From the NCBI RefSeq assembly GCF_036226765.1, contig NZ_CP109017.1:6821001-6885000 (forward strand): DNA of 64,000 bases, written 5' to 3'. Below the pieces are notes generated by a model. It saw nothing but the letters and a program-made list of their open reading frames with translations. It had not been told where the DNA came from and searched no databases. The stretch comes from Streptomyces sp. NBC_00670. GTDB taxonomy: Bacteria; Actinomycetota; Actinomycetes; Streptomycetales; Streptomycetaceae. Below are positions 1-8,147 of this stretch, one piece after another. A program made the position numbers and the translations under genes. The number at the start of each line of letters is the position of its first letter. Position 1 is the first letter of the stretch.

Positions 1-335
1 TCATCGGACAGGCCGCCGACCCCGAGCAGAGCGACAGGATCCGCGAACTGCTCGCCGGACAGCCGGAGATCGACAGCGTCGAGTCGCTGCTGACCATGCA
101 GCTGGGCCCCGACTCCACGCTGGTCGCGGCCCGCATCGACCTCGTGCCCGGGATGGACAGCGAGGAGGTCGAGGAGGTGGCGGTCCGCATCAAGCGGGAG
201 ATCGCTGAGGCGGCCCCGGAGGCGGCCGGCCGGATCTACCTCGACGTGACGGACGCGGCCACGCTCGCCGCCGAACGCCGCCGGCGCCGGACAGCCGAAA
301 GCCCCGCCGCGACGGGGGAGCGCGGCGGGGCCTGA
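1..335 (+). CDS. Cation diffusion facilitator transporter, C-terminal fragment
   Basis: Only the last ~110 residues are present; the gene enters from the left edge in the frame whose first full codon is at position 3. The segment has the form of the cytoplasmic ferredoxin-like domain that follows the six membrane helices in CDF (CzcD/ZitB-type) divalent cation exporters: a helix around RIRELLAGQPEIDSVESL, then strands with LTMQLGPDSTLVAARI and a second helix containing EVEEVAVRIKREI. The extreme C-terminus is Arg-rich and variable. In this family the domain binds regulatory zinc and dimerises; that role is inferred. The membrane part is outside the window, so the substrate metal cannot be judged. 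Confidence 0.8.
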   Translation, partial: IGQAADPEQSDRIRELLAGQPEIDSVESLLTMQLGPDSTLVAARIDLVPGMDSEEVEEVAVRIKREIAEAAPEAAGRIYLDVTDAATLAAERRRRRTAESPAATGERGGA

Positions 336-367
336 CCTACGCGTGCCCGGGCCAGCCGGGGTCATGC

Positions 368-397
368 GCGGCCGGGCGGAAAAATCTCGCCGGCCGC
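368..397. terminator. Hairpin between convergent genes
   Basis: Arms GCGGCCGG and CCGGCCGC, extendable by GCG/CGC with one bulge, enclose an A-rich loop (GGAAAAATCT). It lies between the convergent CDF and cyclic-nucleotide-binding genes, so a bidirectional terminator is likely. Confidence 0.5.
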
Positions 398-409
398 CCG
401 ATTCCGAGG

Positions 410-865
410 TCAGCGAGGACCGCCCCCATGGCGGGCGTAGTGCTCGATCAGCGCGGTCCGGGTGGTCTCCAGCCGGTGGGCGAGGACGGCCCCGACCGTG
501 CGGGTCAGGGCGAGCTCCAGGGAGGGGTCCCGCTCCCCGAGACCGGCCACCGTCGAGGCGTCGAACTCGTACGCCCGTACGGGACTGAACGCCTCGGCGC
601 CGAAGTCCCAGGTGTGCGGAGGGAACAGCCAGGACCAGCCCAGCAGGTCACCGGGGCCCAGCGTGGCCACGGAGATGCGCCGCCCGGCGAGCACGTGCTG
701 GAAGAGGGAGACCGTGCCGGAGCGCACCACCCAGAACCGGTCGGCGACGCCGCCGGCCTCGAAGATCCTGGTGTCCTCGGCGAACGCGACCTCCCGCGCC
801 ACGGACAGCAACCGCGCCCGGTGCTCCGGCGCAAGGGCATGCAACACCCGAAGCGGAGCGGACAT
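410..865 (-). CDS. Cyclic-nucleotide-binding-domain protein lacking HTH
   Basis: 151 aa. The whole protein is a Crp/Fnr-type cNMP-binding beta-roll: residues ~10-115 carry the family pattern (FEAGGVADRFWVVRSGTVSLFQ, then LGPGDLLGWSWLFPP), followed by a helix (LTRTVGAVLAHRLETTRTALIEHY) like the Crp dimerisation helix. It stops there, so the winged-helix DNA-binding domain of classical Crp is absent. It may be a nucleotide or redox sensor acting through a partner rather than a transcription factor. The ATG at 865 (MSAPLRVL) is preferred over a longer frame that runs into the palindromic repeat at 911-934. Transcribed on its own. Confidence 0.75.
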   Translation of the reverse strand: MSAPLRVLHALAPEHRARLLSVAREVAFAEDTRIFEAGGVADRFWVVRSGTVSLFQHVLAGRRISVATLGPGDLLGWSWLFPPHTWDFGAEAFSPVRAYEFDASTVAGLGERDPSLELALTRTVGAVLAHRLETTRTALIEHYARHGGGPR

Positions 866-910
866 CACGACCTCCGTCACGCAGACAGCCCCGTCCCCTC
901 CCATTGGACA

Positions 911-934
911 CCCGCGCCCCGAAAGGGGCGCGGG
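911..934. repeat. Type-B palindromic intergenic repeat, copy 1
   Basis: Perfect 10-bp arms CCCGCGCCCC / GGGGCGCGGG with a GAAA tetraloop, followed by GAACCGCGCG. It is downstream of the methyltransferase stop at 1031 and upstream of the next leftward gene. Same family as the copies near 5.1, 13.0, 19.5, 23.4, 36.9, 43.7 and 57.9 kb. Confidence 0.85.
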
Positions 935-1030
935 GAACCGCGCGAGCAAGCACAGTCCACCCGCACCCGCCGGACAAGGAGCAGCTCCGAGCTCTCAGGC
1001 GCCGAACCAAACCCCCCGGGGCGGAGCCCT

Positions 1031-1840
1031 TCACCCCCTCTTGAGGGCAACCCCCCCGAAAACGTCCGTCGGCTCCGCCGACACCCCCGGCTCCGGCCGC
1101 CACAGGGGGCACGACACAATCCCCGGCTCCAGCAGCTCCAGCCCCTCGTAGAACGCCGAAACCTGCGCAGGACTGCGCAGGACGTACGGCACGGCCCCCG
1201 TGTCGTCGTACCCCTGCTGCGCCTCCCGCAGCGCCGCATCCGTGTCCGTGCTGTCGTAGTGCACGAAGTAGCTGCCCGGGCAGAGCGCCGCCTGGAGCCG
1301 CCGCACGATCGACTTGGCCTCTTCGTAGTCCTGGATGTGCCCCAGGATGCCCATGAGCATCAGCGCGACCGGCTTGTCGAAGTCCAGTATCTTGCCCGCC
1401 TGCTCGAGGATCGCCTCCGGGTCGCGCAGGTTCGCGTCGATGTAGTCGGTGACGCCCTCGGGCGTGCTGGTGAGCAGGGCCTGCGCGTGCCGCAGTACGA
1501 GGGGGTCGTTGTCGACGTAGACGATCCGCGACTGAGGCGCTATGCGCTGCGCCACCTGGTGCGTGTTGTCGTACGTCGGCAGGCCGGTGCCGATGTCGAG
1601 GAACTGGCGGATGCCGAGCTCACCGGCGACGAAGGTCACCGTGCGGATCAGGTACTGCCGGGAGGCGCGGGCCATCGTCTCGATGTTGGGCGCGGTCTCC
1701 CGGTAGGCGTCGCCGGCGATCCGGTCGACCTCGTAGTTGTCCTTGCCGCCCATCCAGTAGTTCCAGATGCGGGCCGAGTGCGGCACCGTGGTATCGATCT
1801 TGGACCACGCCTCCGCGTCGGGGGTCCGGCCGTCCGTCAT
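1031..1840 (-). CDS. S-adenosyl methyltransferase, DUF574 type
   Basis: 269 aa. This is the actinobacterial SAM-dependent methyltransferase family (PF04672) expanded in Streptomyces. Recognisable blocks are the N-terminal HSARIWNYWMGGKDNYEVDR, the SAM-binding FLDIGTGLPT, the acidic strand end VYVDNDPLV, and VALMLMGILGHI. The substrate is unknown for most members. ATG at 1840 has GGAGA about 8 nt upstream; the open frame extends further but without a ribosome site. It follows the XRE/DUF397 pair on the same strand after ~140 bp. Such methyltransferases often sit beside XRE/DUF397 genes in Streptomyces, so a loose functional link is possible. Confidence 0.9.
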   Translation of the reverse strand: MTDGRTPDAEAWSKIDTTVPHSARIWNYWMGGKDNYEVDRIAGDAYRETAPNIETMARASRQYLIRTVTFVAGELGIRQFLDIGTGLPTYDNTHQVAQRIAPQSRIVYVDNDPLVLRHAQALLTSTPEGVTDYIDANLRDPEAILEQAGKILDFDKPVALMLMGILGHIQDYEEAKSIVRRLQAALCPGSYFVHYDSTDTDAALREAQQGYDDTGAVPYVLRSPAQVSAFYEGLELLEPGIVSCPLWRPEPGVSAEPTDVFGGVALKRG

Positions 1841-1981
1841 GGGGGGTCTCCTGCCGTGCGTCACGGGGTGTGCGCACCAACCTACCGCCAACTGCACTGC
1901 CGTACAGTCGTGTTGACCATGTGGGGGGGCGGGGCCCGGAGAGCTTCCCGGCGCCCCGCCGCCACGCGTCGCGGACGGTCC

Positions 1982-2227
1982 TCAGACGACCAGGAAGTCG
2001 GCCCGCCCGGACTTGGCGCCTTCGAGGAAGGCGATCATCTCGTCCCGGGAGTAGACCAGCGCGGGCCCCTCCGGGTCCTTGGACTGGCGGAAGGCGACGC
2101 TGCCGTCGGGCAGCCGTTTGGCCTCGACGCAACTGCCGCCGTTCGTACCGCTCCAGGGCTTCTCCCAGCCCTCGGTGCCCAGGTCGCCGGCCGGCATGCC
2201 GCTGTAGACGGAACCCTCGGATGCCAT
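1982..2227 (-). CDS. DUF397 small regulatory partner protein
   Basis: 81 aa, DUF397 family. Visible pattern: WEKPWSGTNGGSCVEAKRLP, then VAFRQSKDPEGPALVYSRDE and an FLEGAKSG helix. DUF397 proteins accompany WhiJ/AbaA-type XRE regulators and are thought to modulate them by direct interaction. The ATG at 2227 is preferred over GTG at 2233 because AAGGAG lies 8 nt upstream of the ATG. It begins 2 bp after the stop of the XRE gene, so the two are probably translationally coupled. Confidence 0.9.
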   Translation of the reverse strand: MASEGSVYSGMPAGDLGTEGWEKPWSGTNGGSCVEAKRLPDGSVAFRQSKDPEGPALVYSRDEMIAFLEGAKSGRADFLVV

Positions 2228-2229
2228 GA

Positions 2230-3099
2230 TCACAACTCCTTACGCAGTTCGGCCAGGATGGTCCTGGTACGACGGACCGGCTCCGCCTGCACGGCCATCC
2301 GGTCCAGTACCTCGAGGTAGCTGACGACGTCGGAGGGCCGGTCCACGTACGAGGCGCCGGCCAGACTCTCCGTGTAGACGACGTCGGGCAGTTCGGAGAA
2401 CCCGAAACGGAAGTGGTGGAAGGGGCCGAAGGCGCCCGGATGGGCACCGACTCCGAACCGCATGATCTGAATCCGGACCTTGGGCAGGTCCAGGGCCTCG
2501 TTCAGCCGGTCCAGTTGCGCGCGCATCACGTCCGCCCCGCCGACCGGCCGGCGCAGCACCGTCTCGTCCAGAATGGCCCAGATGACCGGCGACTCCGGTT
2601 TGACGAGCAGGTCCTGCCGTCGGACGCGCAGGTCCACCCGGCGCGCGATGCCCTCCTCGGAATCGTTGGGGAAGCCCACGCGCAGCAGCGCGGTGGCGTA
2701 GTCGTGCGTCTGCAACAGGCCGGGTACGTAGTGGGGTTCGTACAGACGGATGACGCTGGCTTCACTCTCCAGGCTGACGTAGGCACGGAACCATTCCGGC
2801 AGTACGTCGCGGTACTGGTACCACCAGCCCGGTTTGTTGGCCTCCCTCGCCATGGTGACGAAGTCCTCGACCTCCGTCGCCCGGACACCGTAGGCGCGCA
2901 GCAGCTCCTTGACGTAGGGGATACGGAGTCCGACCTCGGCCTTCTCCATCCGGCGGACCGTCAGCGGCGTGACCTCGATGGTCCGGGCCGCCTCCTCGAA
3001 GGAGACCCCGGCCTGTTCACGCAGCTGCCGGAGCCGCTTGCCGAGGACCATCCGCAGGACGGTGGGTGCGCTGCTGCCGCCGGGGCGGTTGTCACTCAC
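2230..3099 (-). CDS. WhiJ-like XRE regulator with DUF5753 domain
   Basis: 289 aa. An XRE helix-turn-helix occupies residues ~17-72 (LGKRLRQLREQAGVSFEEAA, then TPLTVRRMEKAEVG), followed by a DUF5753 domain (EPHYVPGLLQTHDYATALL, PVIWAILDETVLRRPVGG, YVDRPSDVVSYLEVLDRM). This is the WhiJ/BldB-associated family that controls development and antibiotic production in S. coelicolor; those proteins are known, this one is inferred by similarity. The GTG at 3099 has GGGGAGG upstream; the longer frame to 3468 runs through the divergent promoter region and is rejected. Partner genes are DUF397 downstream and the divergent RsbW-like ATPase. Confidence 0.92.
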   Translation of the reverse strand: MSDNRPGGSSAPTVLRMVLGKRLRQLREQAGVSFEEAARTIEVTPLTVRRMEKAEVGLRIPYVKELLRAYGVRATEVEDFVTMAREANKPGWWYQYRDVLPEWFRAYVSLESEASVIRLYEPHYVPGLLQTHDYATALLRVGFPNDSEEGIARRVDLRVRRQDLLVKPESPVIWAILDETVLRRPVGGADVMRAQLDRLNEALDLPKVRIQIMRFGVGAHPGAFGPFHHFRFGFSELPDVVYTESLAGASYVDRPSDVVSYLEVLDRMAVQAEPVRRTRTILAELRKEL

Positions 3100-3347
3100 G
3101 CCTGCCTCCCCGGAACGGCCGCCACAGCGTGCAGTGTGCCACGCGGCGAGGGGGAGGGACAGAGTGATGCGGATAGATCTGAAATTATCAGAACGCAGGT
3201 TGCGTACTGAGCCCGTACGCCACCATAGTGACCGAGTGACCTGCCGCACACTCCGTGTGCGGTGAGGGTCAACGGCGCCCGGCTTCCGCGGTTCTGACCT
3301 GCCGTCGGATCCCGGTGCGGCGCACGCGACCGTGAGGCGAGACCTGG
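3100..3347. promoter_or_regulatory. Divergent promoter region of the WhiJ-like locus
   Basis: 248 bp between the divergent XRE and ATPase genes. It has an AT-richer core (AGATCTGAAATTATCAGAAC around 3173-3192), which read leftward contains CTGATAAT, a good -10 candidate for the XRE gene. A perfect hairpin CCGCACAC-TCC-GTGTGCGG lies at 3244-3262 on the side of the rightward gene. Either could be an operator for the XRE protein; this is inference. Confidence 0.45.
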
Positions 3348-3926
3348 ATGGCCACCGTGACCGACGGACAACCGAGGAGCTCGGGCCGGACCCCCGCAGC
3401 CGCCGGCGAGACGCCGGCGACCGCGCCGGGAGCGGCCGACCGCGCATCCGCCTTACTTGCGCCCACACGGCCGCACCCGCCCGGCGACCGGCGGCGGTAC
3501 CCGCCCGGCGACAGCCCGCTGCGGTTCACCGTCCCCGCCCACCCCTCGCGTGCCGCGGTGGTACGGCGCCGGGTGACCGACCACCTCACCCGGCTCGGTC
3601 TGCCCGAGGAACTGTGCGACTCCGTCGTCCTCGCCACGGACGAACTCTTCGCCAACGCCGTCACCCACACGGGCACCCGCCCCTACGACACCGTCACCCT
3701 CACCGTCGAACTGATCCGCGACGCCGTACGCGTCATGGTCGCCGACCCCTCGCCCGTCCCGCCGCTGCTGCGCACGGTGGACGGCGGGGCGGAGTCCGGA
3801 CGGGGACTGGCCATCGTGAGCGTGCTCGCCGACGCGTGGGGCGTCGCCCCGGCCGAGCCGGGCAAGCCCGGCAAACGCGTCTGGTTCACCCTCGCCCGTA
3901 CGGCACCGCCGGAGGCGACCACGTGA
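3348..3926 (+). CDS. RsbW-like ATP-binding (HATPase_c_2) protein
   Basis: 192 aa. After a disordered Pro/Ala-rich N-terminus of ~55 residues, the GHKL ATPase fold is seen: N-box DELFANAVTH, G1-like VADPSPVPP and G2 GGAESGRGLAIV, ending VWFTLART. Streptomyces carry many of these anti-sigma-kinase-like proteins, several in WhiJ-type loci. Whether it phosphorylates an anti-sigma antagonist or binds a sigma factor cannot be told here. It is divergent from the XRE gene, and its stop overlaps the next gene by 4 bp (GTGA). Confidence 0.88.
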   Translation: MATVTDGQPRSSGRTPAAAGETPATAPGAADRASALLAPTRPHPPGDRRRYPPGDSPLRFTVPAHPSRAAVVRRRVTDHLTRLGLPEELCDSVVLATDELFANAVTHTGTRPYDTVTLTVELIRDAVRVMVADPSPVPPLLRTVDGGAESGRGLAIVSVLADAWGVAPAEPGKPGKRVWFTLARTAPPEATT

Positions 3927-4447
3927 CCAGCGCGGCGGCCTGGGCGCTCCCGGCGGCGACGGCGGCCGCGGGGCGGGAGCTGCTGCGCCGCGCGGAGGAC
4001 GAGCGGGAGCTGATGCGCCGGGCGCAGCGCGAACCCGGCGCCCTCGCCCGGCACCGGCTCGCCCGCTGCCGCGCCGAGAACACCGAGGCGCTGAAGGTCA
4101 TCGTCCAGCGGCACGGCTGGCCCACCGGGGCACTGGTCGGCGGGCCCGCCTCGACCGCGGCCCTGATGCTCCTGCTGCACGCCCCCGACCTGCCGTTCCA
4201 GCTCCGCTGCCGCGACCTGATCGCCGAGGCCGCCGCCGACGGCCACTGTCCCGCCGTGCACCTCGCCTACATCGCCGACCACTGCGCGGTGGCCCGGGGC
4301 GAGCCGCAGTTCTACGGGACCCGCGTCAACCCCGTGACGCTGCGGCCGTATCCGGTGCGCTGCCCCGAGACCGTCGACGAGCGCCGGGGGGACGTGGGGC
4401 TGGCCCCGCTGGAACAGCAGATGGCGGCGCTCCGCCGGGGGGCGTAG
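3923..4447 (+). CDS. DUF6624-like protein of unknown function
   Basis: 174 aa. Its GTG start overlaps the ATPase stop (GTGA), so it is translationally coupled to it. A charged N-terminal helix (LLRRAEDERELMRRAQREPG) precedes a conserved block that I recognise as DUF6624-like: HGWPTGALVGGPASTAALML, then HAPDLPFQLRCRDLI, HLAYIADHCAVARGEPQFYG and DERRGDVGLAPLEQQ. No catalytic motif is evident and function is unknown. Coupling suggests it works with, or is controlled by, the RsbW-like protein. Family assignment is from memory of the motif pattern. Confidence 0.7.
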   Translation: MTSAAAWALPAATAAAGRELLRRAEDERELMRRAQREPGALARHRLARCRAENTEALKVIVQRHGWPTGALVGGPASTAALMLLLHAPDLPFQLRCRDLIAEAAADGHCPAVHLAYIADHCAVARGEPQFYGTRVNPVTLRPYPVRCPETVDERRGDVGLAPLEQQMAALRRGA

Positions 4448-4498
4448 GACGCCCTCGCGGAACGCCGCCGGGCTGGTGGCGCCGGTCGGTGGCCGGGG

Positions 4499-4951
4499 TC
4501 AGTGGCCGCCCTCGGTGCGCTCCAGGACGAACACCGGGATCTCCCGGTCGGTCTTCTCCTGGTAGTCGGCGTACGGGGGGTACGCGGCGACCGCGCGCTC
4601 CCACCACGCCGCCTTCTCCTCGCCGGTGACCTCACGTGCCGTCATGTCCTGCACGGTGGGGCCGTCCTGCAACGTCACGCGGGGGTCCGCGACGACGTTG
4701 TGGTACCAGACGGGGTGCTTGGGGGCGCCGCCGAGGGAGGCGACGACGGCGTAGCGGCCCTCGTGCTCGACGCGCATCAGCGGGGTCTTGCGGATCTTGC
4801 CGCTGCGGGCGCCGCGGGTGGTCAGAATGATCACGGGCAGGCCCGTGTCGGCGTGTTTCGTGCCTTCGGTGCCGCCGGAGCTCTCGTACAACTCGACCTG
4901 CTCGCGTGCCATTCGGCTCGGGCTGGGTTCGTACTCACCCTCAAGAGGCAT
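4499..4951 (-). CDS. Deazaflavin-dependent nitroreductase-family oxidoreductase
   Basis: 150 aa, Ddn/FDOR type (F420H2-dependent split beta-barrel). Evidence: LPVIILTTRGARSGKIRKTP, the family's TTxGrkSGk phosphate-binding segment; RYAVVASLGGAPKHPVWYHN; VADPRVTLQDG; and the C-terminal WWERAVAAYPPYADYQ with aromatic residues that line the F420 pocket. Homologues reduce quinones or nitroaromatics with F420H2. ATG at 4951 (MPLEGEYEP) is chosen; the frame continues into the repeat region upstream and is not coding there. Monocistronic, with the composite repeat 5026-5279 upstream. Confidence 0.88.
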   Translation of the reverse strand: MPLEGEYEPSPSRMAREQVELYESSGGTEGTKHADTGLPVIILTTRGARSGKIRKTPLMRVEHEGRYAVVASLGGAPKHPVWYHNVVADPRVTLQDGPTVQDMTAREVTGEEKAAWWERAVAAYPPYADYQEKTDREIPVFVLERTEGGH

Positions 4952-5025
4952 GGGTCTCCGTTCCTCGTAGGTGTCACGATTCAACACGACACCGGAGCGG
5001 ATTCTTCCGCCCGGCACGCAGGGGT

Positions 5026-5279
5026 TTTCGCCCCCGCCGCCCCTACCCATTCCCCTCCTTGACAAGGGGCTCCGCCCCTTGGACCCCGGGGATGCGTTGT
5101 CGGCTGACGGTCGGTGGGGCTTCTCGCGCAGTTCCCCGCGCCCCTGATAGGGGCGCGGGGCTGTGTCAATATGCGGCTCCGCCGCGTGGGCGCGAAACGG
5201 GGCGAAGCCCCGTGCCGGGGTCCAAGGGGCGGAGCCCCTTGAAGGGACGGGAAGGGTAGGGACGGCGGGGGCGAGGAAA
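5026..5279. repeat. Composite palindromic intergenic element (A-B-D-C-A')
   Basis: A 254-bp element bracketed by inverted A modules: 5026-5092 begins TTTTCGCCCCCGCCGCCCCT and contains AAGGGGC-TCC-GCCCCTT; 5214-5279 is its reverse complement. Inside are a B hairpin (5135-5161, 12-bp arms CCCCGCGCCCCT), a D module (GCGGC-TCC-GCCGC, 5174-5186) and a C hairpin (ACGGGGC-GAA-GCCCCGT, 5198-5214). It ends 12 bp after the SGNH hydrolase stop codon. Modules recur at 57.8-58.0 kb and elsewhere. Confidence 0.9.
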
Positions 5280-5291
5280 GGCCGGCTTGGG

Positions 5292-6368
5292 TCATGTGAC
5301 ATGGGGGCGTACCGCACGGGCGATCGCGGCCATGCCGGCGTCGTTCGGGTGCAGGCCGTCGCCGCTGTCGTAGGCCACCCGGAGACGCCCCGCGTCCCCC
5401 GGATCCCGCAGCGCCCCGTCCACATCCGCCACCGCGTCGAACACCCCACCCGCCCGCACCCGCTCGTTCACCGCCCGCCGCACCGCCTCCCGTCCAGGAC
5501 CCAGCGCCCCGGCCGGCGGCAGGGTGCAGCCCACCACCCGCACCCCGGCCTCCCGCGCCGCCTCCACCAACCGGCCGTACCCACCGAGCAACTCGCCCAC
5601 CCCCACCGGCACACCCCCCGGCTCCAGCCCCCCGAGCAGATCGTTGACCCCGAGCAGCACGACCACCACCCGCACCCCCTCCTGCGCCAGCACATCCCGC
5701 TCGAACCGCCGCACCCCCGCGGGATCGGTCCAGTCGGACAGCAGCCGGTTCCCCCCGATCCCCGCGTTGACGACCGCCAGCCGCCCCGGCCGCAACAGGT
5801 CGGGCCACCGCCGGTTCGCGTCACACGTGGAGCACGCGCCGTCCGTGATCGAGTCGCCGAAGGCCACCACCGTGCCCTCCGCCTCGGCCGGGACGACCGT
5901 CAGCCCCGACAGGACGTACCAGGAGGCGCCCGCCGGGGCGAACCCGTCGGGTCCCGCCGCCAGGGTGAGATCGCCGGAGCCCGGCGGCGAGAGATACGCC
6001 GTCGCGAAGGCGTCCCGGTGGTGGGTCGTGGACCCGGTCGCGTCCGGCAGATGGAGGGAGACCGTCAGGTCCCGGCCGCGTTCGACGTCGACGGGCAGTA
6101 CGTCGGTGAGCACTTCCCGGCCAGCCCCGAGCACCGCCTTCGGCGAGCCGTCGACGGTGACGGGCCGCGGCCGGGACCCCGCCACCGCCACCGAGAGCGC
6201 GCCCACGGTCAGCTCCCCGTCGCCGTACAGATGCGACAGCCGCAGCCGCGCACCCGTCCCCGAGGCGGTGGGGCGGACGGTCATGCGCAGGGTCTGATCG
6301 TGGAAGGACGGCCCGAACGGCATCGGTGCGGCCCCCCACACGGCGACGGTCCGGGCGGTGCTGCTCAT
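5292..6368 (-). CDS. SGNH/GDSL hydrolase with N-terminal beta domain
   Basis: 358 aa. An N-terminal ~160-residue beta-rich domain (carbohydrate-binding-like) precedes an SGNH esterase domain. Block I is AFGDSITDG with nucleophile Ser173; block III is NAGIGGNRLL; block IV-like is LLGVNDLLGG; block V is DGLHPND with Asp337 and His340. All catalytic elements are intact. No signal peptide is evident, so it may be cytoplasmic or exported by another route. Members deacylate sugars or lipids; the substrate is unknown. The composite repeat directly after the stop codon probably terminates transcription. Confidence 0.88.
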   Translation of the reverse strand: MSSTARTVAVWGAAPMPFGPSFHDQTLRMTVRPTASGTGARLRLSHLYGDGELTVGALSVAVAGSRPRPVTVDGSPKAVLGAGREVLTDVLPVDVERGRDLTVSLHLPDATGSTTHHRDAFATAYLSPPGSGDLTLAAGPDGFAPAGASWYVLSGLTVVPAEAEGTVVAFGDSITDGACSTCDANRRWPDLLRPGRLAVVNAGIGGNRLLSDWTDPAGVRRFERDVLAQEGVRVVVVLLGVNDLLGGLEPGGVPVGVGELLGGYGRLVEAAREAGVRVVGCTLPPAGALGPGREAVRRAVNERVRAGGVFDAVADVDGALRDPGDAGRLRVAYDSGDGLHPNDAGMAAIARAVRPHVT

Positions 6369-6569
6369 GACCGGGGACTACCCGGTATCGGCACGTGAAC
6401 GCGTCCGCCCGCCCGCCGTCCGCCCCTGGAAGCCCCCGCTCCGCCACCCGTACGGCTTCGGCCAGTTCCGCCGGCCGGGCGATCTGGCCGAACTTGCTGG
6501 TGACCCGATGGATGCCTCAGGCATCCAATGAAGATCGGCAAGGGCGAGTCTTCGCAAGCGAGGTTCCTC

Positions 6570-7805
6570 ATGACGCACTCCACGGCCCACCCGGCAGCAC
6601 CCGTCGACGCTTCCCAGGACGTGCCAGTCCCGTTCCCCCAGGACCGCACGTGCCCCTACCACCCGCCCGCCGGCTACGCACCGCTGCGCGAGCAGCGGCC
6701 GCTGGCCCGCGTCTCCCTCTACGACGGCCGTGGCGTATGGCTGGTCACCGGCCACGCCGCCGCACGTGCCCTGCTCTCCGACCCGCGGCTCTCCGCCGAC
6801 CGCACCCGGCCGGACTTCCCGATGCTCAACGAGCGCATCGCGACCGTCCGCCGCACCCGCCGGTTCCCCCTGCTCGGTGTCGACGACCCCGAGCACCGCA
6901 CCCAGCGCCGCATGCTCGTCGCGCACTTCACCCTCAAGCGCGCCGCCGCGCTGCGCCCGCGCATCCAGGAGATCGTCGACCGGCTGCTCGACGGCCTTCA
7001 GGCGGCGGGGCCGCCCGCCGACCTGGTGAGCACGTTCGCGCTGCCCCTGCCGTCGACCGTGATCTGCGCCCTGCTCGGCGTCCCGTACGCCGACCACGAG
7101 TTCTTCGAGGAACAGTCCCGCAGACTGCTGCGCGGCCCCGCCGCGGCCGACGTCGAGGACGCCCGCGCCCGGCTCGACGACTACCTCGGCGCGCTGATCG
7201 ACCGCAAACGCGAGGAACCCGGCGACGGCATCCTCGACGAGCTGATCGCGGAACGGCTGCACACCGGCGAACTCGACCGGGAGGAGCTGATCTCGCTCTC
7301 CGTGCTGCTGCTGATCGCCGGGCACGAGACGACGGCGAACATGATCTCGCTCGGCACGTTCACCCTCCTCCAGCAGCCCGACCGGCTCGCCGAACTGCGC
7401 GCCGACCCCGGGCTCGTCCCCGCCGCCGTCGAGGAACTGCTGCGGTTCCTGTCCATCGTCGACGGACTCACCCGGGTCGCGCTCGAGGACGTCGAGATCG
7501 CGGGGGAGACGGTCCGCGCGGGCGACGGCGTGGTCTTCTCCAACTCCGTCGTCAACCGGGAGGCGGACGTCTTCCCCGGGGCCGACGCCCTGGACTGGCA
7601 CCGCTCGGCCCGCGGCCATCTCGCCTTCGGCTTCGGCAGCCACCAGTGCCTCGGCCAGAATCTGGCCCGTGCCGAGCTGGAGATCGCCCTGCGCTCGCTC
7701 TTCGAGCGGTTCCCCGGGTTGCGGCTCGCCGCGCCCCCGGAGGAGATCCCGCACAAGCCCGGCGACACGATCCAGGGGATGGTCGAACTCCCCGTGGCGT
7801 GGTGA
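6570..7805 (+). CDS. Cytochrome P450
   Basis: 411 aa bacterial class I P450, resembling the CYP105 or related Streptomyces families. I-helix AGHETT (residues 250-255), ExxR helix EELLRFL region, and heme loop FGFGSHQCLGQ with axial Cys360. ATG at 6570 is preferred over 6528 because GAGG lies 6 nt upstream. The ferredoxin gene follows after 10 bp and is the likely electron donor. Its substrate cannot be read from sequence. CYP105-type enzymes hydroxylate antibiotics, terpenoids and xenobiotics, and no biosynthetic cluster is visible around it. Confidence 0.93.
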   Translation: MTHSTAHPAAPVDASQDVPVPFPQDRTCPYHPPAGYAPLREQRPLARVSLYDGRGVWLVTGHAAARALLSDPRLSADRTRPDFPMLNERIATVRRTRRFPLLGVDDPEHRTQRRMLVAHFTLKRAAALRPRIQEIVDRLLDGLQAAGPPADLVSTFALPLPSTVICALLGVPYADHEFFEEQSRRLLRGPAAADVEDARARLDDYLGALIDRKREEPGDGILDELIAERLHTGELDREELISLSVLLLIAGHETTANMISLGTFTLLQQPDRLAELRADPGLVPAAVEELLRFLSIVDGLTRVALEDVEIAGETVRAGDGVVFSNSVVNREADVFPGADALDWHRSARGHLAFGFGSHQCLGQNLARAELEIALRSLFERFPGLRLAAPPEEIPHKPGDTIQGMVELPVAW

Positions 7806-7815
7806 GGAGGAACCC

Positions 7816-8058
7816 ATGCGCGACGACGACGGCGGCACGCTCGACGTCACCATCGACCACGACGTCTGCATCGGCGCCGGCCAGTGCGCCCTGACCGCGC
7901 CCGGTGTCTTCACCCAGGACGACGACGGCTTCGGCGAGGTGCTGCCCGGCCGGCGCGACGGCGGCGGGGACCCGCTGGTCCGGGAGGCCGCGCGGGCCTG
8001 CCCGGTCGGGGCGGTCGGGGTGCGCGGCGGGCGGAGCCAGGGAGGAGTGAGCGGCTGA
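7816..8058 (+). CDS. 3Fe-4S-type ferredoxin
   Basis: 80 aa. Ferredoxin pattern with CIGAGQC near the N-terminus and the distal CPVGAV. Only three cluster cysteines are placed as in single [3Fe-4S] ferredoxins that serve P450s; the second Cys of a 4Fe-4S motif is replaced (CIGAGQC, with Ala/Gly between). GAGGAGG precedes the ATG. It lies 10 bp after the P450 gene, so the two form one operon in which this protein presumably passes electrons to the P450 heme. Confidence 0.92.
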   Translation: MRDDDGGTLDVTIDHDVCIGAGQCALTAPGVFTQDDDGFGEVLPGRRDGGGDPLVREAARACPVGAVGVRGGRSQGGVSG

Positions 8059-8147
8059 GGGACGACGGGCGGGCCACCGAAGGGAATGGCGGTCGGCCCG
8101 CCGGGGGATGGCGGCCGGCCCGCCGAGGGGGTGAGTAGGGTTCCGGG

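Noticed and set aside
428..2320. 630-codon open frame on the + strand
   Set aside because: It is antisense to the cNMP-binding, methyltransferase and DUF397 genes; its product is low-complexity with no family pattern. High GC keeps antisense frames open.
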